Assembly: GCA_947359465.1 (NCBI GenBank)
Contig: OX375875.1
Location: forward strand, 14,967,439 to 15,031,438
Direction of reading: 5' to 3'
From: Metellina segmentata
Lineage: Eukaryota > Arthropoda > Arachnida > Araneae > Tetragnathidae
DNA: 64,000 nucleotides
The position numbers and the translations under genes were made by a program. The number at the start of each line of letters is the position of its first letter. The first letter of the stretch is position 1. The notes beneath the pieces were generated by a model. It did not search any database. It had not been told where the DNA came from and saw only the letters and a list, made by a program, of their open reading frames with translations. Positions 1-11,941 of this stretch are shown here, in pieces.

Positions 1-239
1 AGTATATAGAAAAAAGTTTTTATTAAGTTGTAGAGCATCACCATTCAATACGAAATATTACTTTCCATACACGAATAGTGTAAATGATAAGAGTGGAATT
101 TCAATTTGTCGATATTCGATACTCGTCAAGGATGAATCACCACAAGCACTAGATTGCTAGAAATAGGTAAGGCGACTATAGAACTTGGGATATGTGAACG
201 ATACACGACGTACTACACGCAGTGAAGATTACAGTACGG

Positions 240-1305
240 GGGCTGTGTGCTTTACCATTTAACTGAACGAAGACAGCTTATTTGTTTTAACATTTTACAA
301 CACGAAGAGTGTTTTAGTAGTTTACAACACGAAGACAGTTTGTTTGTCTTAACATTTTAAGGCACGAAGACAGTTTTTTTTTTTTTTTAGCATTTTACAG
401 CACCAAGACAGTTTGTTTGTTTTAGGATTTTAATGCACGTTGACAGTTTATTTGTTTTAACATTTTGCAACTCGAAGACTGTTTATAACATTTTACAACA
501 CGAAGACTTTTTTTAACATTTTACAATACGAAGACTCTTAACATTTTACAACACGAAGACTGTTTTAACATTTTACAACACGACGACTGCTTGTTTTAGT
601 ATTTTAAAGCACGGAGACAGTTTGTCTTAGTATTTTACGGCTAGCAGACAGTTTGTTTGTTTTAGCATTTTACAGCAGCAATAAAGTTTGTTTGTTTTAG
701 CATTTTAATGCACGATGGACAGTTTATTTGTTTTAAAATTTTACAACATGAAGACGGTTTGTTTGTTTTAGCATTTTACAGCACGAAGACTGATTTAACA
801 TTTTACAAAACGAAGACTGTTTTAACATTTTACAACACGAAGACTGTTTGTTTTAGTATTTTACAGCACGGATATAGTTTGTTTGTCTTAGCATTTTACG
901 GAATGAAGACAGTTTGTGTTTTAGCATTTTACAGCACCAGACAGTTTGTTTGTTTTTAAAGCACGATGACAGTTTATTTGTTTTAACATTTTACAACACG
1001 AATACTGTTTGTTTTAGCATTTTAAAGCACGGAGACAGTTTATCTTAGCCTTTTACGGCACGCAGACAGTTTGTTTGTTTTAGAATTTTACAGCACCAAT
1101 ACAGTTTGTTTGTTTTAGCATTTGCACGATGATAGTTTATTTGTTTTAACAGTTATACAACACGAAGACGGTTTGTTTGTTTTAGCATTTTACAGCACGA
1201 ATACTGTTTAACATTTTACGGCACGGAGACTGTTTGTTGGTTTCAGCATTTTACAGCACGAACACTGTTTTAGAATTTTACAACACGATTACTGTTTGTT
1301 TTACG
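240..1305. repeat. Minisatellite, roughly 30-47-bp unit
   Basis: About 1 kb of degenerate tandem repeats built on ACATTTTACAACACGAAGAC followed by variable TGTTTGTTTGTTTTAG blocks. Unit length varies because the GTTT stretch expands and contracts. Short open frames inside it are repeat translation (AFYSTKT-like) and not genes. The 239 bases before it show nothing recognisable. Confidence 0.9.
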
Positions 1306-1439
1306 AACTAGAAATGCACTATACATACGTGTATTTTATTTTACAGAAACAAACATTATACAATATACGTAATGTACAGTACAATACACTATTATGTACA
1401 TGAGCTTACGATTTAGACGTGCATACATATTCAAATTTT

Positions 1440-1525
1440 TAAACATTCTGCCACTTTTGTTTCTTCGAGGCTCGTGTTTTCTGAGTGGCAATGTTCGAGT
1501 GGCGGTTAAACGAAGTTTCACTGTA
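1440..1525. mobile_element. Possible pogo/Tigger-like terminus
   Basis: GGTTAAACGAAGTTTCACTG followed by TA resembles the right terminal repeat of pogo/Tigger elements (consensus CAGTGAAACYTCGTTWTAA, from memory). No matching left end was found, so the element is partial or the match is chance. Confidence 0.3.
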
Positions 1526-1654
1526 CCTCGGGTCGGGAAAATTCGTACACACCTAAAGCATATGTGCATCCGAGGATACGAAGACAAGGAAATGATAAAT
1601 AAACATTTTAAAATAAATACATGATAAATGAATAAACACATGATAATCTTTATT

Positions 1655-1864
1655 TTATTGACTATGCTCAATGTCCCCACCATAGGCCAAAATATGCATT
1701 TTTATCCGGGATAGAACTTTTTGTGCATGCTCAGGAGCATTACAGGTGTCACAATAGTAATGGTATCGTTCATAGTACGTCGTGAAGCTTGCGCAGTCTA
1801 GTGCATAGTCGTCGTAAAGCTTGCGCTGAGTAGGTTTTCTCTGATATTTCCGTTGTTTGAGATA
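1655..1864 (-). CDS. Unrecognised possible terminal exon on the opposite strand
   Basis: On the minus strand an acceptor-like TTACTGTGCAG precedes a 69-codon open stretch in phase 0. It is rich in Tyr, Lys and Arg and contains a CDTC motif (Cys-x2-Cys) followed by NAPEHAQKVL. A TAA stop is followed at once by AATAAAG, which could serve as a poly(A) signal. Composition is more protein-like and less AT-rich than the surroundings. No family is recognised. It could be the last exon of a gene on the other strand, a transposon remnant, or chance. Confidence 0.3.
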   Translation of the reverse strand, partial: YLKQRKYQRKPTQRKLYDDYALDCASFTTYYERYHYYCDTCNAPEHAQKVLSRIKMHILAYGGDIEHSQ

Positions 1865-2148
1865 CTGCACAGTAACTTACTAGAATATATCAGAGTGTGC
1901 ACTACACAATTTTAAGCTCTGTGATGTAGCATTGACGGGAATAGATTTCCGAAATTTAGCATTTCATGCCCACTGTTAACGGTATTCATGTAAACAAGTT
2001 GTCATTTCGAACAAAATTGGTGATGGTCTACAACTTGGTAAAATACTTTTGTCCATATCATACAGAACTTGCGAAACAGAAGAGTAGTGTTTTTATTTTA
2101 TCTCTAAAGGGTCGTCTATTGTAATGTATATTCACTTTACTAAACCTA

Positions 2149-2706
2149 CACTACCCTACAATAACGGACCGGGCAGCAAGATGTGATGGTATAAGGGAAA
2201 TAATACATGTTTTAATAGGGGGATTGTCCGCCCACATGCTGCAATGACACTAGCAACCCTTCTGGGCATACTTTCAACAAGGTTTTAATACACAGCTGTG
2301 GGTATTTGTGTCCATTCTTGCTGCAAGAATGTCACCAGCTCAGCAGTAGACTTCGGACGTGCTTCCCTGGTCCGTAAGCGTCGCTCGAACGCGTCCCACA
2401 AATGTTCTATGGGGTTTCGGTCGGGCCTCTGAGCAGGCCAGGGAAGACGTTTTACATCCATATCTCGATACCACTACTTGACAGTGGCTGTAACATTACA
2501 TGGAGTGTAAGTAAGTAATATTCGTTCATTCCATAAAATTGCCAGAGCGTAGGAAGAACCTGATTGTCCAAAATTTTCATGTAGGCGTTCAAATGACCAG
2601 GAACAACATGCAAAGGTCCCAGGCCATACCACGAAAAACGCCCCAAACAAGTAGTTGGACTTTATGGATATCCGCTGGAGTCCGGTGGACCTATTGTAGG
2701 GTAGTG
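2149..2706 (-). mobile_element. Internally deleted Tc1-like element with decayed transposase
   Basis: Inverted ends CACTACCCTACAATA / TATTGTAGGGTAGTG are each flanked by TA. The minus strand encodes the C-terminal part of a Tc1 transposase across frameshifts: a WYGLGPLHVVPGHLNA block near 2590-2640, then WPAQRPDRNPIEHLWD near 2390-2450, whose Glu is the third residue of the DD34E triad. The family's N-terminal HTH region and first catalytic Asp are missing. A second copy of one end lies at 60347. Confidence 0.85.
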
Positions 2707-2708
2707 TA

Positions 2709-3043
2709 TATATCAACTTACTGTACCAATGTAATATTTTACTATACCTATATTTTCTCAGACTTGACCTCGCATGTGATTAAAATATAATTGGTGTTTA
2801 TTTCGAATTTTTTTCTTTGGGGTTGATATTGGACCGCGCTAATTGCCCGACGTTAATAATGTACCTACCTACATACTCTCAATATTACTCAACTATTTCA
2901 AATATTACTTTACTATACGTCTCCTTCACAGATGTAACTACCTATGCTCTATAGTTAGGTGGGGGTATGAAGACATCAACTAAACTTCCTGTATATAAGA
3001 TTTCTGCAACAAGATATACTAGTTAGCTCTCTATCTCTATACA
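2709..3043. other. No recognisable feature
   Basis: AT-rich sequence between the Tc1 copy and the SINE. No coding signal or clear repeat was seen. Confidence 0.5.
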
Positions 3044-3312
3044 AGCCCAGTTGGAAGAGTTACGGATTAGCAATCGAATAATTTAATTTCAACCAGACCG
3101 TCGTATGCAAAAGGGATCTGGTGTAAGTTAAGTAGGAAATGACCTTAAATGTTCTCACGTTGGCGTGGTGTGGGAGTTTGGAGAATGGCGTGCTAGCTCA
3201 GGTGTGCTCGTCATCCGACTGTGGTTCAAAATTTCTTGGTGTTGTCCATGGAGATTTGATCCCAGACCGACGCCTATACCCCGTTGTGTTGCACCAATGC
3301 GAAGCTAATTAA
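3044..3312 (+). mobile_element. Older SINE copy (subfamily 2)
   Basis: The head GCCCAGTTGGAAGAGTTACG is tRNA-like, and the body shares CTCACGTTGGCGTGGTGTGG, the CAGCTCAGGTGT-like block, the CATCTGACCGTGGTTCAAAA-like block and the CCCGTTGTGTTGC tail with the younger SINEs. The 3' end decays into AAGCTAATTAAA. Confidence 0.75.
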
Positions 3313-5762
3313 AACATACCTGTCCCTGTAATTTAATAAAACCATTATGCCACAAAATTTGAGCATGATGCTTAACTTCAAAATGTGCTTACAGTGTAAA
3401 CATGAAATAAATTAAGTCTGCAGACAACGCTTTTCAATCATCCCAATGTAACCCTGAAAGTTTGCAATTAAAGTAACACATCGAAGAGGTTTCGAAATTG
3501 AAACACCGGTTGTTGGATCTGCCATATTAAAGCTCATCAGGTCTGTGAAATAAAAACTGTGTTTACTTAGCGAACGGCGATTAGAAACTCGGCCTGAAAA
3601 CAAACGGTTCCAGCAGTTTGGAACTCTTGCAAAATATTCCAATTTACGAAACCCGCGGAGTTAAATCTTGCGAGAGGTATTCCTCTGGGACCCTTGCAAC
3701 CATTAGTTTGCGGGCCAAAAGCGGCAAAACAAATGAGTGCTCTTCAATCCTGTTGTTCCTACCGCTTCCTACACTTCTTTTTTGGAGACAGCTGGGCTCT
3801 AAAAGTGTGGGAACTCTCCAGAGAAATCTGAGCTTGCAAGTTGAATTGACTCGCTAACTGGGTAATGAGTGATCTTGAGTAGAGTCTCTAGGACACGGCT
3901 GTGTTGCTTTTGAAGCAAGTGTTCACAGATGCACTAAGCTTCCTGTTGGGAAATGAATCATTTATGACGTACTTTCGGTGAAACATAACTGCCACTTAGT
4001 GTAAATTGGAATAAGGGGGTTAGTGTTAATAGACCTGAGACTCTTTTTAAGAATTTTTTTTCCGGGTTTTAAAGTTGAGTTGTTGCAACGCAACAAGTTG
4101 GACGACGACTGGAATTGTACGAACGTAACGGGAAACAGATAAAAATTATATAAAAAATAGTTTTAAGGGGAGTACTGAAAATCATTATTGTCAGGCTTAA
4201 TATGGGAAAGATGCTATGTAATTTTTTGGGGCTTTAATCAATTCGCTGAATCTGTCGTTTTCCGATATTTTGTTCCAAGCAAACGCCAAAAGATCATGAG
4301 GCAAAAAAAAATTGACTCTCCGAAACCAGTGCTTTATCGGAATGAAACTGAGCATGCGAGATGTTCATAGTGAGATAAAGAAATTATCACAATAGTAAAG
4401 CAAGATAACTTTTTATTGCTGGAGAATTATATCAGGAAGTTTATTGATTAGTAAGTTGTAAAGTCTACTCTGGTGATTACACATGTCTCTCGCACATGTG
4501 TGTCTGTGGTGTTGAAACTATTTCTTGACTAGAAAGATTGAGCCTCAAGTCCTGTGCCTTACTTAATCTCCCGATCAATCTCATGTTCATAACATGTTAA
4601 TCGTTATTCACATTGTTAGCCTGAACTTCGTTTCATCAACTTAAAATGTATGTATGGAAGCAGATTTTTAAAACTATAATATAAATAAACTTTCACAGAT
4701 AGTTCTAAGATGAATAGCAAATAACAATTAAACAATTCAAATACCACATGCTACAAAAACAATGTTTAAAACACGAGTGAAGTATTGAGGATAGGTTTCG
4801 CCATGTTCAATTATCTCTGCTGTGTATACAAAAAATATGCAACCCTCTTTGAAACATGTTATTTAATATTTATGTTAATAATAACTTACTTTAGTCCGAA
4901 TTATTATTTTGGGAAACAAATAACTAATTCACAGGAAAATGCTTTTGCCCGGGATATATTTCTCAAAGTTCAATTATCTCTGTTGCATATGCAACGAAAT
5001 ATGCGACTCATTTTAAAAACATGTTATCGCACTATTCCATTTACTCGGGATTTTTTTATGCCATTTAAAACTTGCAATGTAACTTTTTACGATGTGTCTC
5101 ATTATTTCCTCAAACACTCACGTATTCTTAATGAAATAACGAACATTTATCGCTCTATACAGTTTTGTAATTATCATTAAATTCAAATGCTAATTCGTGC
5201 TAATGCTGTCAGAGGAACACAAAGGAAGCTTGTAATGGCAAATTTTAATAACCAGGGCATAATTTAAATGAATTTGTCCTTTCGCATTACCTGATCATCC
5301 TATAATTGACACTTGAAATGAAAAGGAAATAGATAAGTTATCCGTTCCAATTGTGCTAGAGGAAAATTCACTAAATGCTTATGAAATATGTATGATGATT
5401 GGACAAACGCTTGAATTGAAAAAGAAAGTAACTATAATGGTCGTTGAACAGAAGTTAAGACTTTAAGATACTGTTTAATATAATCATTTAGACAAAGGAT
5501 AATATTTTAAGATTTTTTTTAATGATTCGAATCCAAATATTCCGTGTATTATAATTTGGTGGAGAAATAAAATACTTTACTGTGATTTTTTAATGATTCG
5601 AATCCGATAGGACTGTAATGTAAATATTAGAGTCGTAAAACCATACAGGTTACGAATCAGCTTGTTGTCCTTGGGCAAATTATTATACGTACTTCTATTC
5701 ACAGATTGAGACTTCCAAGCATTACGATTTATTATCATTTCTCTAATCGGTATACACTTATA
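3313..5762. other. Gene-free AT-rich stretch
   Basis: Only short open frames. Two copies of TTTTTTAATGATTCGAATCC lie near 5513 and 5587. A 131-codon open stretch at 4785-5180 is AT-rich with no family resemblance, so I do not call it a gene. Confidence 0.5.
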
Positions 5763-6399
5763 TCTACTACTATAAAAGGAATTGTTTGTTTGTTTCTTGG
5801 CCGCAAAGTCCTGACGAATCTATGGCACTTACCGTATGGGATTTGGCACACAGGTAGCCGGAATTTCGTGCAATTTTACTGTCGAAACGAATTTTAAAAT
5901 TCAGTCTAGAACATTTTAAAATGAATTTAATACTTTTTTCACCCTTTGAATTTCGTTTCGTCGCGCTCTGGGAATTGGAAGAAAGTACGGAATTCTATTT
6001 TCCACTATGACGTCAAGTCACAATTATCACTATTGACTTCAGCCTTTAAAACCATGCCAATTTTTTCACCTTCCGCTCTCAATTAAATAGGAATGCGTAG
6101 TCTCCGATCAAACGATTCCACAGCAAACATTTTGACTGGCATTATTTTGTTCTTTTTTGTAAAATCAGCATCGTTAAAGATAGATTGAAAGTTTCAACGG
6201 ATTAGAAATCTACGGAAAATTTTACACAACATCGATACTTTAATTTTCTTTGGTTTACGAAGCAAACTAACACCACGAACATCTTCGTTATGGCTGTTAT
6301 CCACTAGGCTAAAAACTTCTATTTGGTTTGCGAAGCAAACCAATAACCTCACAAAAGCAACTGGCAAAAGCAACGCCGGGCTAGCCAAGCAGTGGCTAG
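5763..6399 (+). mobile_element. Helitron-like non-autonomous element
   Basis: The 5' end TCTACTACTATAAAAGGAAT, followed by TTGTTTGTTTGTTTC and a GGCACACAGGTAGCC block, resembles Helitron starts. The 3' end CAACGCCGGGCTAGCC... ends in CTAG after a GGCTAGCC/GTGGCTAG hairpin, matching the family's hairpin-plus-CTRR pattern. The interior at 6140-6240 shares GTTTCAACGGATT...AAATCTACGGAAAATTTT with the Harbinger-like MITE described at 27738, so the element is composite. No Rep/helicase is encoded. Confidence 0.45.
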
Positions 6400-7038
6400 G
6401 TGTGAAATAATTCTATTCTATGAAAATTACGCATTATGTGGACAAAATATAATGTAACTTTTACGAAGTATCTCACATGTATGAACTCTTGCCAAATCTG
6501 ACATTGATGACAGTAACATAAGACATGTTATTAAAAAAATTAGGTATATTCAATTTTAATTTGTATATAGTATTATAAATTTCATACTTAAAATTACAGT
6601 GTTTGTTAATTTACTATTATTTTAATAAACTATCAATAATATTCACAAAAATATTCACTAATCAAAATAATTTGCTGCCTCAAAACGTTACACACGTTAA
6701 TGTTCTGTTTAGCAAGTCAAAAGTTATTAAAAACGAGATATTTCTTAATGACTGAACATTTGTGAATTGCTTGCTTTTACCCGACAACCCGAGAGTTTTG
6801 TTGCTTCACACAAAACACGTCACGCCCATATCTCATCAGCAGTTTTGTTGTGTCCTTGACAAGCTTTGCGAGCGTTTACCTTACACATGCTTGTTATTTT
6901 TTTTCCTCTTCCATTTGGTGAGCTCAGCACATCTTTTGTGAGACTTTCATCAAAAACTGTTTCTTCTTGTGAAATCGTCAAATTTAGTTCTATGGTACTA
7001 ATAACACGACGTAGGAAACTGAAAATAATAGATGCGGT
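6400..7038. other. No gene seen
   Basis: AT-rich. The segment 6985-7037 (TTCTATGGT...CACGACGTAGG...TGCGG) weakly repeats at 8228-8283 on the far side of the next element. Confidence 0.4.
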
Positions 7039-7993
7039 TAAGGTTGCCAGAACATCTCTTTAAAGAGAACATGTCCTCTTTTTCTGCTCGAATTTATTTT
7101 TTTAACTCTTTTTTTTACGTCAAATCTTTCTGGTCCTCTTTTTTTCAGTTGTTCACTTCTTGTTCTCTTTGTTAATCATTTAGTATTGCGTTAAAAATAT
7201 ATATCACATTTCAAACATTACGTGCAAACTTTACGATATTCACATAGACTATTATATCGTTATGTACACCACAGCTATTCACATACTTACTGGATATAGA
7301 ACATTGTAGGTATTATTAAAACGCATTAACGTATAGTAGAAAGTTCAATATTTAGTGTATGTTGTGAGCTCCATGTTAAAACGTCTCATTATGAGATAAA
7401 ATATATAACCAATGAGAATTTAGATTCGTGTTAGAATACTAAGAATGAGAAATATTGTTCTTATTACATCAGAAAGAATAGCAAAAGACGGACATTTCGC
7501 AGCCTTTTTATAGTTTGGAAGGAAATCTTGTTGCTAACCTAGCTACCTTTTTGTCAGCATTGAATAGAAGTCTATCACTCAAATATGTTATTGCTGCGCA
7601 CAAACAGAAAATGAAAAGTAAAATTTTTATTTTCTATTAATTAGATATGCATCTACTATTACTTTGTAGTTATATGTTTGTTGTTCGAAAATTGAATTCT
7701 TATTTTTTTGCAACGTTTTGAAAAAAGACTTAAATAAATGGTCTCTATTTTCATTTATAAATTCGTTCTTGCATTTAATAATTTACTAATTTTTTTTCAA
7801 ATCATGTTAGTAATAGGTTCAGTAGATTTTATTTCAGTTAGTGGCTAATATACCATGAATCGTCCAAGATTGTTCTTTTTATTAGATACCTAACAATTAT
7901 ACACTAATAATGCGTGTTTTTTCGTGTCCTCTTTTTTTTAAATAATTTTACCGAATGTTCTCTTTTTTTATATTTATCTTCTGGCAACCCTAG
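7039..7993. mobile_element. AT-rich inverted-repeat element (MITE-like)
   Basis: The ends TAAGGTTGCCAGAA and TTCTGGCAACCCTA are imperfect inverted repeats, each followed inward by AGAGAACAT and TCCTCTTTTT blocks. The interior is AT-rich and non-coding. A clear target duplication could not be fixed; AGATGC-like sequence lies on both sides. Confidence 0.5.
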
Positions 7994-9266
7994 ATGCCGT
8001 GGCTGTTAATACCAGACATTAAGAATTTGAAATTGCATGATGGCAGAGCAAGGTTCAAGTGGTTTAGTTACTTCAGACAAATTTGTTTCCCAGTATATTT
8101 CTTTTTGTCGTCGAACAGCTTTGCCTTTTTGACGTACCCGTGTTTTCCTTCTTTTGATTGCTCGGTTCTTTACGTTTTGTGTTAAGTTTAATTAAAAATT
8201 GGTTTCGTGCGAAATGTCCCGGATTAAATTTTTCTTCTATGGTTGTGATGAAACGACGTAGGGAACTGGAAATGCTTGCGGTACCGAGAAGCTCCAGAAT
8301 TGAATAAGCTGTGCAAATTGCATGTCGAAAGGTTCAATACTCGAAAGTTTTTAACAATTCAGGCAAGCCCCATGTGTTTCTTTTTAATGAAATATTTATG
8401 AGGCAAATGAAAACAAAAAGTAATTAGGAAAAGAATCAGTCACTCGAGGAAGAAACAATGTGGTTAAAATTAAAATTTACCACACCACTAACGTTACTTG
8501 AGGGTTTTTGAGGTTTCATAACTCAAAAAGGATTCAATTCATGCTCGTGAAGAAAATAATCCCTCCTAACAATTTCATTCCTGCATATGAAATAAATTTA
8601 ATCTGCAAACTGGAAATGAGATAATTGTATCAAAATAATAATTAATTTTAGTGCGAAAAGTTTTGCATTGATTGCTTTCTAATGGTCAGCATCATATACT
8701 TCCTTAAGTTGGGAAAAAGTATGACTCTGACGTCAGACTCACTTTGAATAATTATTCATATACAATTTAAAAAATTCAGTACTTCGTATTACTATACACA
8801 AAGCTTATTTCAATAAGGCATGAAGTAAAGAAATATTTTTATTAAAAAAAACGGAGGAAAGTTAAATTTATCACTGTTGTAAATATTTGTTTTCCTTTTT
8901 CCTCCCTCTAATACAAGAGCAAAACAGAATCTCTGTAATAAAATAAATTTTGTAGAATTTAATTCAGTTGAAAATTTTCTTCTTTTTTCCCAAAATACTC
9001 GGGGATTCCTAATTGCGTTTCATCTTGGACTAAGACGTTTGCCGCGTAACTGGAAAGAAGGAAGGACCGAATAAAGCAAACTTGAAAAAAAAGCGAGGAC
9101 AAGCGAGGAGGAAGAGAGGACCATTATCACTAGGAGGCTCACGGAAATAGTTTTGGTTATTGCCTCAATTTCTAGAGAAGGTCGAAATTCCTTTCCTTAA
9201 AAGAAAAGGACTGAATGGTTTTTTCCCGCTATCTAAATATGCTCGTCTTCGAGCTGAAATCTTTTC

Positions 9267-9302
<36 letters not shown>

Positions 9303-10316
9303 TTTCTCGCCTAAAATCACGCACTCCTATTATGGGTTTAATATTCATATTTATGAATTTTGGTTGGAATTCGGGAAATGGAAATTGCAAAACCTTTAGT
9401 AGGTGGGAATTGTTTAAAAAAATTTAAAGTTTATGCAGAAGGTATTTTGAAAATTTCTGCATGTTTTAAATTGTTAATGTAACAGAAATGGGAAAAGTAT
9501 TATGCTACATAGATGGAAGAAATATATTGGATGTTATGCTCACTGATTTGAAAACACATTGTGAAATTTAATTAAATATTCGAGCTGCATCTATTTAGAT
9601 ACGGCAATATATCAATAACGAAATAAATCGAAATAATTTGAATAATATTGGGAATAAATGGCAACAAACAGATGTAATCGATATTAAATCAACCGCTACG
9701 GGATTCATTAGACAATTTTACCGTGATTTAAATATACTCTATTTTAGTTATATAGCTAGGCATAATATTGCGAAAGTTTCATGAAAGAATTCTCTTTTGT
9801 AATTAGATTATTAAACTGTCTAATTGTATAGAGAAATGAAGTGTAAAGATAGAAATCAGCTCAAAACAAATCGTGAGCGAATTGGAAAACAGAAGTAGAT
9901 GCCAAAAAACAAATAACCGCCTTTGCATTGTTGTTGTTCTGTATGTTGCTTAAGTGGATGTTAAGGTAATAGTGTGAAAAATGATTTCAGGAACGAAAGG
10001 AAATTTATAATTATTATAAAGACGAAAAAGAATATTTTAAAAAGTATCAAGAAAAATTCTTATGATATTTTGGAAATGGAATTGTTGGTGGGTCACGGCG
10101 TCATCAAGGAGGCAACACACAACTGACTCAGACAACATAACTCAGACAACACAAAATGGTGTTTTCTACGTATGTGCAGTAATACGCGAAAGATTGCTCA
10201 TACACTCCCTTAAACCCACCATTAAAACAATCACACCACACAGAATAATTTAAACTACATAAAAAAGAAAAATGAAAAGACTACGGAATCTAATACACAA
10301 CAGCAGCTGGGAGAAC
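7994..10316. other. Gene-free AT-rich stretch with a 30-base T run
   Basis: Contains an uninterrupted poly-T at 9268-9297. The overlapping open frames there are low-complexity. Nothing else was recognised. Confidence 0.5.
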
Positions 10317-10321
10317 GGTGA

Positions 10322-10453
10322 TGTAGCGAGCTTAGCTACCACTCCAAAACTTAACTTACAAAGGGGTAGTATAAATACCAGTGTAACCCAATTCTACCAT
10401 GAAGTACTTTTTGGTAGACACTAAGTTACGCTGGTTCATTCGCGCTTGCTATA
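10322..10453 (+). repeat. 5' LTR of the TRIM
   Basis: 132 bp with a TATAAATA box near 10370. Preceded by target duplication GGTGA. Confidence 0.85.
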
Positions 10454-10780
10454 TTGGTGACCAACGTTCGTAATTTTAAACATGCTTAAAAATTTACAAC
10501 AAAATTCAATGGATGGCACACAATGTCCAGTAGAATTCGCCATGGTTGATTATAATTACCTTTCTACCACTAGGGGGCGCTGTGATAGCAGAAACTGCAA
10601 ATGTTATATCACATCCTCCATTCGTGCAATTGCCGCATGGATAAAATAACATGTAAAAGGCAGCACGGCAACTGCAATCTTAACACAGCTCTTACAGTCA
10701 AAAGCAAAAATGGCAATCATTCTACAAGTGACATCAACTATCGAATTTCGGCTACTGCTAAAATTCTGGAGGGGGAGTAC

Positions 10781-10912
10781 TGTAGCGAGCTTAGCTACCA
10801 CTCCAAAACTTAACTTACAAAAGGGTAGTATAAATACCAGTGGAACCCAACTCTACCATGAAGTACTTTTTGGTAGACACTAAGTTACGCTGGTTCAATC
10901 GCGCTTGCTATA
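10781..10912 (+). repeat. 3' LTR of the TRIM
   Basis: 132 bp, differing from the 5' copy at a few positions. Followed by target duplication GGTGA. Confidence 0.85.
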
Positions 10913-10917
10913 GGTGA

Positions 10918-11514
10918 TACCAAGGCCCAAAATCGCCATCAAATGTGGCTATCTATTTCGTCCAACAAAATTTTAATATTAATGACAGTTAAACTTGTCG
11001 CATTGAAACTATTCAACTATAAAAATGGTAGTGTTCGGAAACAAAAAAAAAAAGATATTTTTCGTGTTTAGTTATCCACAACCGAGAGTGTTACGATTTC
11101 TATTTAAAAAAGTCGAATATAAAAATTGTGTTCGTCACCAGCTCCAAATTCTAAAAATGAAATTCAATTACAGTACAATAGAATTGAAAGAATGAATTAA
11201 TCATCGGTTATAAAATTGTTAATATTATTAAATCTTTCTAATAGTATTAAAGAAAGAGAAAGGGGTATTTATTATTGAGAAAGTGTGTTTCTGAGATTCT
11301 TACATCGTGAGAAAGTTAGATTCATAGTTATACAAATTTTTCTGAAAGGCATCAGTTGACCAGTAATTAAATGTTACAAAATGTTTTTTAGAAATATTAG
11401 AGCCCGAAAAGATTAATTTTATCGAGATTAAATATTAATATATTTATATAATAAATTAAATATAATTATAATAATAATTATATAAATATTAAAGATTAAT
11501 ATATATATATATAA
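10918..11514. other. No recognisable feature
   Basis: Very AT-rich sequence with TATATA runs near 11500. No coding signal. Confidence 0.5.
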
Positions 11515-11760
11515 TGCACATCTATTCAGTAGTGCTAAGAATGACGGTTATTTTATTTAAATTGAGAATGCCTCTCATACAGATTCTTCTTTTATGTATA
11601 TTTATTACCTATCTATTAATACACAGCTGTTCGGTAGTGCTAATAATAACGGTAATTTATTTAAATCGAGAATCCCTCTCATACAGATTTTTCTGTAGTG
11701 CATATTTTAATATGTATATCTCCTACTGTACATCTATTCCGTTGTGTTAATAGTAATGCA
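11515..11760 (+). repeat. Tandem repeat of about 105 bp abutting the Ig exon acceptor
   Basis: Two full copies and a partial third start near 11517, 11621 and 11727 (CACATCTATTC-, ACACAGCTGTTC-, TACATCTATTC-), each followed by GTAGTGCTAA-like sequence and the first two by CTCTCATACAGATT. The partial third copy runs into the pyrimidine tract of the exon at 11779. Confidence 0.75.
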
Positions 11761-11778
11761 AATGTTCTTGTCTTTCAG

Positions 11779-11941
11779 GTGCTCATCACAAACACTTGCG
11801 ACTGGAGCCTACAGGTCACTTTCACGCTTTCTTCACAGGAGACAGCTTCTTCATCACCTGCTCGGCTGGACCCAACTCAGGAGCCACGAGGCTCACGTGG
11901 CAGGCTCCAAGCGGGAGGGATATCACAATTAGCACGGGAAG
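11779..11941 (+). CDS. Exon: first half of an immunoglobulin domain (NCAM/fasciclin-2-like adhesion protein)
   Basis: Internal coding exon of a probable cell-surface adhesion receptor. A pyrimidine-rich acceptor (TTGTCTTTCAG) precedes it and a consensus donor (AAG then GTGAGA) follows. The frame starting GCT at 11781 runs 53 codons without a stop. It enters in phase 1 and leaves in phase 2. The translation has the front half of an I-set Ig fold: a GDSFFITC strand with the first cysteine at residue 27, then LTWQAPSG with the core tryptophan at residue 40. The pattern Leu-x-Leu-x-Pro, Gly-Asp-Ser-Phe-Phe, Cys, Trp resembles the first Ig domain of the NCAM/fasciclin-2 family from memory. The second half of the domain is the exon at 63708. 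Signal-peptide and further exons were not found. That it is an Ig domain is nearly certain; the family assignment is about even odds. Confidence 0.85.

Larger units (their letters stand above)
10322..10912 (+). mobile_element. TRIM: miniature LTR retroelement
   Basis: Two direct repeats of 132 bp (10322-10453 and 10781-10912), nearly identical by eye, start TGTAGCGAGC and end GCTTGCTATA. The 5-bp sequence GGTGA lies immediately outside both ends (10317-10321 and 10913-10917). Each LTR has a TATAAATA box. The interior starts TTGGTGACCAACG, a primer-binding-site-like sequence of the kind seen in LTR retroelements, and ends in the purine tract GGAGGGGGAG just before the second LTR. The 327-bp interior holds no gag or pol, which is what defines a TRIM. 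Its LTRs end in TA and not CA. Confidence 0.88.

Noticed and set aside
1394..1624. Frame with hydrophobic start (YIFKFLNILPLLFLRGSC) as the signal-peptide exon of the Ig gene
   Set aside because: No donor in phase 1 after the hydrophobic stretch, and the region overlaps a pogo-like terminus.
4785..5180. 131-codon open frame as a gene
   Set aside because: AT-rich, rich in Phe/Tyr/Ile with no motif, and no splice or promoter context.
9160..9427. Open frames with Phe runs
   Set aside because: Translation of a 30-base T tract.
10319..10917. Simple local duplication of a 132-bp segment
   Set aside because: The flanking 5-bp duplication, TATA box, PBS-like start and purine tract fit an LTR element better.
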